DNA of 64,000 bases. It comes from Paraconiothyrium sp. Pb-2020. Lineage: Eukaryota; Ascomycota; Dothideomycetes; Pleosporales; Didymosphaeriaceae. The stretch is taken from the NCBI GenBank assembly GCA_022419385.1, contig JAJUBI010000009.1, forward strand, positions 248,001 to 312,000, read 5' to 3'. Positions 57,657 through 64,000 of this stretch are shown here, in pieces. Both the position numbers and the translations under genes were made by a program. Below the pieces are notes generated by a model that was not told the origin of the DNA, ran no database searches, and worked only from the letters and a program-made list of their open reading frames with translations. Position 1 is the stretch's first letter; every line of letters starts with the position of its first letter.

Positions 57657-58691
57657 GGCTACCGTTGGTGTCGCGAATTGCGTGCCTTTGAGTGGTGCGC
57701 ATGGAACTTTTGCGTGTGGGGGGATTCGTGGCGGGGCATTCTTGAACGCCAAGACCGAGGCAGCCTTTAATTGGATTTGCAACATCACTCACCTCCCGAT
57801 GCTCTTTACAACAACTCCGTTCGCATTTTGTTCCAGCGGGATGTGCGTGAAACATTGCCTATGTATCACATGGCGTGGTTCATAGGAAGGTGGGTGATAC
57901 CTACAACAGCAACACATGTATACGAAGCGTCTGGGAGCACGGTAACAAGCCCTTCTCGGCAGCACTGAGCTTGATCGAAGCAAGGCACAGAAACACCTTC
58001 GTGTGTGACCCGAAGTGCTACTATAGCTACGGTCTATGACGAGTTCAAAAGTCTTTCAGTCTCCAAAATCCAGACCGAACTGTTCACCGTCCGACAACTC
58101 TACCGTGTGCGACGTGGTTCTCCGTGGGGTTGCAGGCCCTGTTCCATCCAGTCGGTCTTGTTACTATATTCACTTGTCGTGGCGTTGTTACTATGGTCGA
58201 CACGAACGCTCCGAGGAAGGGGAACCACTCCGGTATTGCTCGCTGTAGGGGGAATATGCCTCATGGTCCTTGCTCGCAACCACGATAACGGTGACACGTG
58301 CGACAATCTCCCTAACAACACCACAGCATGTTTTCGCGAGTCGCCAATGCTCGTTTCTTACCTAAGCTTTATGCCCAACCTGGTCAATTCCAGTACGTAA
58401 ATTGAGCGATATATGCGAGTGTTGACATTGCACCCCCTACGCGAAGGATGTCTTCGATTTGACTCGGTTGGCAATGTCGCTCAGCAGCTGTCGTCCACCG
58501 ATGATTGATGGCCGTGTCCGGCAATGAGTTGCGACTGCTTGGTCTATATTCTAGAGCGCTTTCCGAGCAGTACTAATTTACGATGTAGCGCCTGTTTGCG
58601 AGTGCTTCGCACTTCTCTACGCCCTTCTTGCTCCAAGCGTCTTTGTGTCGTCTACGTCTTTCATCACTCCTGATTAATTATTTACAGTGGC
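57657..58691. other. Spacer between TYW1 and the HAL-type kinase gene
   Basis: A plus frame at 58005-58400 contains a hydrophobic stretch but begins only with GTG and has no family match, so I leave it out. It includes both upstream regions, as the two genes diverge. Confidence 0.4.
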
Positions 58692-59862
58692 ATGTATCGA
58701 CACAGCTTCCCGCCTACCAACTCGAACTTGCTCCAAAACAAAAATCCGGACCGCATCAAGTATCATGTCAACGGCGACCATGAGCACCATCTCGCGAACA
58801 TCGTGCGCCTTTACGACAATAACAGCACCATAACACGGTTCATTCGGTGGATCCAAAAGGGCAACCAGGCCGTACCGTCCGACCGTATACCGCTCGCAAT
58901 CGATTTTGACATCTTCTCCACGGCTGCCAGCGGTGAATCGATAGAGTCGAAATATGGTCGTTACAAAGAGGTCCTAGGCTGGGGTTCGTCTTCCACAGTC
59001 AAACTGTCCTACAAGTCCAATCCACACCATGGCCCAAAAGGGTACACTTATGCTGTTAAGGCTTTCCGCCGACGTGCCAACGAGTCACAGACTGCATACC
59101 ACAAGCGCGCCTCAGCCGAATTCTGTATTGCAAGCACCTTGCAGCACAAGAACATAGTTCACACAATCGAGCTCCTAAGCGATGACCACGGGCGCATGTG
59201 TCAAGTCATGGAGTTCTGTGCCGCGGGTGACCTTTGTGCGATACTTATATCAGCAGGAAAACTCGATGAAACGGAAGCAGATTGCTTGTTCAAACAGCTG
59301 ATGCGAGGCGTGGCATATTGCCATCAAATGGGAGTTGCGCACCGGGACTTGAAGCCAGAGAACATACTACTGACGACAATGGGATGCTTGAAGATCTCTG
59401 ATTTTGGAATGGCCGAGTGTGTGCAATATGCGTGGGAAAAGACAAGCCATCGTTCGAAGGGCTTGCAAGGCAGTAAGCCTTACCAAGCACCTGAGGTCCA
59501 CACCACAGAGCGTTTTGACGCCAGAGCCATCGACGTTTGGGCCACAGGAATCATCTATGTTGCTATGCGGACAGCTCATCTGATGTGGAGCAAGGCTGAG
59601 AGTACCGATGCGGGGTTCAACAAATTTCTGGTGAGCTGTGGGTCAGGTGAAGGGTACAGACCTATTGAACAGTTCGAAGGTGTAAGTCGAGAGGTAACCC
59701 AGGATCCGCATCCGCTAATCATACTATTGCCAGGCACACCGGCGGCAGCTTCTATATTCAATCCTACGGCCGGACCCCCAGAAGAGGATCACGAGCTCGC
59801 AGATCTTGGCGTCGCAATGGTTCTCGGATATTATAGTCTGCAAAGCTGGCCAATGTGGATAA
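58692..59862 (+). CDS. HAL/NPR-type serine/threonine protein kinase
   Basis: Two exons, 58692-59681 and 59734-59862, give 372 residues. Intron 59682-59733 (GTAAGT..GCTAATC..GCCAG) joins YRPIEQFEG to AHRRQLLYSILRPDPQKRI, restoring subdomain XI; reading through the intron instead gives a meaningless 60035-ending tail. Kinase motifs: GWGSSSTVKL near 96, YAVKAF, VAHRDLKPENILL near 217, ISDFGMAE near 237, KPYQAPEV and IDVWATGIIYV. The family (yeast Hal4/Sat4, Hal5, Npr1) controls potassium and nutrient transporters at the membrane. The N-terminal regulatory region is short (about 95 residues against several hundred in Hal5), so this may be a trimmed paralogue. Confidence 0.87.
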
Positions 59863-60213
59863 TTATGTATGCTATAGAGCAACTAGAATGGAATTCTTCC
59901 CCACTTTTTGCACTTCTTGCGTTCGCATACCATGTATTTCTCCTTACCGGTAGCACACACTTGACACCAGAAACCGACGGGTATGTCACTTACCACTTCA
60001 GTTCACAACTGGTCGTTGGGCGGGTGCACTATTGATGCTCTATTTGTTGGGGGTGTGTTGAGTTGGTTAACCATCCTCACCAGGCTGCACCATATTGTGT
60101 ATCATGAATTCGTGTTGGGATTACGCCTATCATTTGCATCTATAAAATGGCCATACATCCTGCAACTTGCGCAATATCGTCAACGTCCACTTCCTCTCCC
60201 ATCTCAATTACAA
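59863..60213. other. Spacer downstream of the kinase gene
   Basis: It contains the kinase 3' end and the start of the pyrimidine-rich leader of the next gene. Nothing else seen. Confidence 0.4.
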
Positions 60214-60344
60214 CCCCATCGCAGTTGCTCTTCCATCGCGATTACCTCCCCATCGCAGTTACTCTTCCATCGCAGTTGCTCTCCCGTCGCAGTTGCCCCC
60301 ATTCGCAGTCACACCCCTATCTCGATCACTCTCCATCGCAATCA
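60214..60344. repeat. Imperfect tandem repeat in the leader of the next gene
   Basis: Six to eight degenerate copies of a unit like CCATCGCAGTTGCTCTT follow one another and stop exactly at the proposed ATG (60344). The unit spacing varies (about 16-24 nt), so it is a decayed or fast-changing minisatellite. The frame is open through it, but with a low-complexity product. Confidence 0.75.
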
Positions 60345-62085
60345 TGTCGTCTCAATCAACATCTTCTGCGCCCAGAAGCCTTGAGGGCAGCTTGATTCCC
60401 CTTCCGATCGCCACGCATCTCACTGGTCCTGCGCAAACTCCTCTGAGTCCTGAACTCAACACTTCCAATCAGCCAGGAGACGCCACAGGAATCAACAAAT
60501 TCTTATACACCGATGGCGATGTCCATGAGCACCCTCCGGAAGGCAAAATTGCGCCTATCATTGTTTTTCCTGGAGACGATGCGACCAATATCGTAGTGAA
60601 GAGGTACTTATTGGATATGCTCACCAAGACGGGTTGGGGTATCGCTGTTGAGTCAGGCAGAGAAATCCGCGCCACGATCAACAGCTATGTCGGTAACGGA
60701 TGGGCGCTGCGAAAACGCTACGCGGAAAACAGGCTGGACGACATATGTCCTCCTTACTACACAATCGTCGAAGAGGGATTCAGGAATCAATTAAAAGTCA
60801 GCCCCGCCGTCCGATCTAACATTAGCAAGTGTATCATGCGAGAAATGGAGCGATACTTTGCAATGGAGGATCAAGCACAGCACGACAAACAGTACGGTAG
60901 TGACGAAGAGGAAACATTGACCAACGGCTCACTAGAGGGATCTCGCGTCAGGCAATCTCTCGATGCAGTTCCGGTAGAGGATGAGGCCCAGCGGTTCCGA
61001 CAACGTCCGCGGGGCAGATCGACCTTGCCAGGTCAATGGATGAGTGACAGTCTACGCGAGAGGACAGAGTGCGTGAATTGGTTCCTAGCGCTGCTCGCAA
61101 TTAGTAACATGAACACAGATCTCGCCTCAGTGAGCGCTCTCACAAGCAGCCGCAACCGCAACCGAAATTGCCTCGATTCAGTGGTCAGTTAGTGTTTCTC
61201 AACAAAACCTCTGCCTTCCCTATGGAGCTGGATATCATTCCTTTAATTCAACGTCAGCAAAGCATCCAGAGGAAGAAGCACTACAGTTTACCCGCAAGGG
61301 GACGACGACCGGCGTCTAGAACCGACCGTCAGGGGCCATCGACGAACAAGCGCAAATCTATTGTAAACTCATGTCACACGGTCCCGCGCTCTTCTTCGCC
61401 GGATAGTTGCTTAAAAGGCAGATCTGTATCACGCGCGACGAATGGTGTTTCCACACACGCTGGAGTCAAGGAGCTCAATCCGGATGCAACCGAAGATGAT
61501 GGCGCCACGTCGCCCGCAATTCCTTCGCGCATAGAAGCCAACGACAACACGGCAAATGCCACGAGAGTCAACGCGCGTTCGACAGTCATTCCAGTCGGCA
61601 ACAAAATCACTGAAGATGCCATTGCATCAAAATCCACAAGCAAGGCGATAAAGCCACCGCAGACTCAGCAACCCATGTCCGCTGATCTTGAACACTGGAT
61701 TCATGCCCTTCCCTCAACAACAGCAGTGCACCGCATGATCACAGGTCCACCCTCTTCCAAGAGCGTATACAAGGATATGCCGGAAGATCCTAAAACCGTA
61801 CACAAGGATATGCCGGAAGTTCCTGATGCGGTTACACCAGCATTGCCTACCTCCGGTCCTAGTGAAGGGGGAGATGTTTCCACGGTCAACGACATACCTG
61901 TGGGTAGCAAGACACGGAAGATAGCTGAGCAGGAGGTCGAGGAAGCACGGGTGCGGACCGAAGAAGCGACGGCAGAAAGGCAGCAGGTAGCTTTGGCGAA
62001 GGGTAAAGGAAAGGCAAGGATGTTGCTTGAGAAAGTGTGGGGGAAGATTAGGATGCGTAAGCATGGAAGGCCTGGGGTGCGTTGA
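60344..62085 (+). CDS. Hypothetical protein, fungal, no known domain
   Basis: Two exons proposed, 60344-61129 and 61189-62085 (GTGAGC..GTGGTCAG, 59 nt), 560 residues; an alternative pair, donor at 61069 with acceptor at 61180, also keeps frame. The N-terminal half contains a compact, probably folded part (KIAPIIVFPGDDATN, LLDMLTKTGWGIAVESGREI, WALRKRYAENRLDDICPPYY). The second half is low-complexity, with an internal near-duplication (VYKDMPEDPKT then VHKDMPEVPDA) and a basic helical C-terminus (EVEEARVRTEEATAERQQ, RMRKHGR). I do not recognise the family. The order of a globular N-part and charged tail recalls accessory proteins of Dothideomycetes. Confidence 0.6.
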
Positions 62086-62245
62086 AAGAAGGGCTATAGA
62101 CCACAGAAGAGTGGTCACTAGCGGGTGTCGACAAGTGGCGGAAGATTGCTACAAATTGACGTTATAGACTTGTGCGGCTATGGGCGCATGCGTGATACCG
62201 TATTCGTACGTTGTCTCGATCACCTGAGAACTTCAAGGTCAGACG

Positions 62246-62672
62246 TTACTTATGAGCTGCGTCAACAAAATGCCAGGCAGAAAGAGCAGTGAGTCCCATA
62301 TTCGAGATCATTAAGAGTGATAAGACATTTTCCGGACACACGATGAAACAGGTGATTGTGCGCAGGAAATCTGGGTTCCAAAGACTCAATGTGCGAATCT
62401 GCTCTAGGCTGATGTTGAGCGGGCGGTAAGCGTACAAAGAGTCTCGGAACGTTGTCTTGATTACCTAGTTTGGTAGTGCGCGATTGCTCGGCATTGGCTC
62501 CCGTCGACTCGTCACGAGTCTCGGCTGAACGTCCCGGTGAAGGAAGCAAAATTTCACTGCCCGTTGTCGGCTCAATCCTCAGATGTCTCCACGCATCAGG
62601 AGAGTACTGGGGCTGGATTATGGGGAAATATTGTTGTATCAGTGTAGTTCGGAGGCGAAACCGGAGGAACAT
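62246..62672 (-). CDS. Possible small gene, two candidate frames
   Basis: From the ATG at 62670-62672 one frame runs 136 codons to 62262. An overlapping frame ending at 62246 carries a more protein-like stretch (SLYAYRPLNISLEQIRTLSL, then NVLSLLMISNMGLTALSAW). A donor-like GTAATC near 62465 could link them, but no matching acceptor was found. No family recognised. Confidence 0.25.
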
Positions 62673-62847
62673 GGTCTCGACTTGTCTAACCGTGGTTAGC
62701 GTGCAACTACCTCATTCTCCACCAGCGGCTTCCGTCGGCTCAGATTTTGGGCGCGAATCGCAAGATGGTCTACGCAACAGGTCACGAGTACATATTTGAG
62801 GAGGCCAAAGGCACACTTTCTTTCGCCATTCCAGACCTCTGCTCAAA

Positions 62848-64000
62848 ATGCGTTCACGAATTGTCACTCGGGCGCGGCCATTCTGTGTAGCAAGGATTCA
62901 ATGTTATGCTCCCATCACCACCACACCTACAAGTACACCATTTCGCCGGAAAGAGGCTGCTGTACAACCAAGAAAACAATCACAACCACAGAATCGTGTT
63001 TTCAAGGAATTACCACTCTCCGACCTCGTCCGCACACTATCCGTTCTTTCCGTTGCAGCCCTACCAGCACCTCTCTTATCAGCTATCATCGGCTTCGTCC
63101 GAAGACACAGCAGCTCCATTGTCTCGTCAAGGATCCTATCATGGCCAATCCGACGAACATTCTACAAGGCGTTCTGCGTTGGGGAGTCCAAGTCCGAGAT
63201 TGCCGCGAACATCGCCACTCTTCGATCTAGAGGCATCAGCGGCGTAGTACTCTCTTTCGCACGCGAGGCGAAGCTAGACGGGTCGGAGACAACTGCCGCA
63301 GCTGGAAAGGAGGATCTGGCGTTGAAGAGCTGGGTGGCTTCCAACATCGAGACGATTTCCCAGGTCAGCTCGAGCGACTACATCGCCGTGAAGTTCACGG
63401 GCGCTGGCGCAAATGCCGTGAAGGCGATGCAGAATTTCAAATACACGGACTCCACCATGGTTGACGGCCTGAAGGCGCTCAAGGATGGCATGTTTGAGGT
63501 TTGCGAGTTCGCAAAGCAGCGAGGTGTCAAGGTCATGGTCGATGCCGAGTCGTCGCTTCACCAGCCTGCAATCGATTACCTCACCCTGGAAGCAATGGCC
63601 AAGTACAACACTGAGGGCAGCGCTCTTGTCTTTAACACCTATCAAATGTACGTGTGCGCATCATTCTGTCTTATACATTCGCTGACCGAGTTGTAGGTAC
63701 CTCAAGGCCTCCCTCGAAAACCTCAAGTCACACCTCCAGATCGCCAGCGCCCAAGGCTACACTATGGGCATCAAACTCGTCCGCGGCGCTTATATTTACG
63801 TTGAGCCCGACCGTGCCGGTATAATCCAAGACACCAAGCCCGACACCGACGCCGCCTACGACGAGGCCGTCGATATGCTCCTCCGCGGCACTCACACCAC
63901 AACCGAGAAGCCCTGGACCGCTGAAGTTATGCTCGCCACACACAACACCCAGAGTGTCGACACAGCGATGTCCCTATTCCGATCACGGCCCGCCGGAAAG
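62848..64000 (+). CDS. Proline dehydrogenase, C-terminus cut by window edge
   Basis: Exon 1 62848-63647 and exon 2 from 63697, joined over a 49-nt intron (GTACGT..GCTGACCGAGTTGTAG) so that FNTYQM continues as YLKASLENLKSHLQIA; the frame is open to the edge. The start (MRSRIVTRARPFCVARIQ) is a mitochondrial-type presequence. Family blocks present: FYKAFCVGES, LRSRGISGVVLSFAREAKL, VAVKFTG-type DYIAVKFTGAGANAVKAM, VKVMVDAESSLHQPAID, GYTMGIKLVRGAYI and EVMLATHNTQSV. The enzyme oxidises proline to pyrroline-5-carboxylate with FAD on the inner mitochondrial membrane. About 370 residues are visible; the last part of the barrel is missing. Confidence 0.93.

Noticed and set aside
58005..58400. 131-codon plus-strand frame with two hydrophobic stretches
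   Set aside because: No ATG at its start and no family match; the hydrophobic run alone is not enough.
59682..60035. Read-through C-terminal tail of the HAL-type kinase
   Set aside because: It is translation of an intron; splicing gives the conserved end of the kinase domain.

Overview
The window is nuclear DNA of a filamentous ascomycete, most likely a dothideomycete. Genes are split by short introns (about 44-140 nt, GT...CTAAC/CTGAC-like...AG). The gene set includes fungal-specific families: HET, SAT4/rhodopsin-type membrane proteins, 2EXR-like, GH125, Arb1, GPI-anchored GH72 and Mnn9/Anp1. No operon, CRISPR array, intact transposon or convincing tRNA was seen. Exon joins were worked out by eye from splice signals, reading phase and protein-family continuity; none is confirmed by transcripts.

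Layout. 1-10.3 kb: a HET-domain gene cut by the left edge, a GH125 mannosidase, CLP1 (mRNA 3' processing), an inositol polyphosphate kinase, pyridoxamine-phosphate oxidase, an HD-domain cyanamide-hydratase-like protein and a Hikeshi/Opi10 homologue. 11.3-18 kb (accessory, gene-poor): a secreted cysteine- and proline-rich protein, a SAT4-type seven-helix protein and a 2EXR-like protein. 19.7-32.8 kb: a GPI-anchored GH72 glucanosyltransferase, a TPR-protein kinase fusion, a very large Sec7 ARF-GEF (Gea/GBF1 type) and an Anp1/Mnn9 mannosyltransferase. 34.7-38.3 kb: exosome subunit Mtr3 and an Arb1 (siRNA chaperone) homologue carrying a La motif. 39.4-46.5 kb (accessory): two diverged paralogues of an unnamed acidic-tailed family flanking a second rhodopsin-type gene. 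48.9-57.7 kb: sulfite reductase beta subunit, FAD synthase and TYW1. 58.7-64 kb: a HAL/NPR-type kinase, an unknown protein and proline dehydrogenase cut by the right edge.

Genes with related work. GH125, Anp1 and GH72 act on mannan or glucan of the secretory route and cell wall, and the Sec7 GEF drives the Golgi traffic that delivers them. CLP1, Mtr3, Arb1 and TYW1 act on RNA. FAD synthase lies head-to-head with the sulfite reductase subunit; the holoenzyme of the latter needs flavin. Gene neighbourhood here is not evidence of co-regulation.

Most notable: two conserved enzymes within 6 kb carry disabling lesions as sequenced. The sulfite reductase beta subunit has an in-frame TAG at codon 593 with frame and homology continuing on both sides. 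TYW1 has a perfect 7-bp tandem duplication that shifts the frame. Other points of interest are the TPR-kinase fusion, the La-Arb1 architecture, and an 87-nt in-frame intron whose retention would remove the acidic tail of one paralogue.
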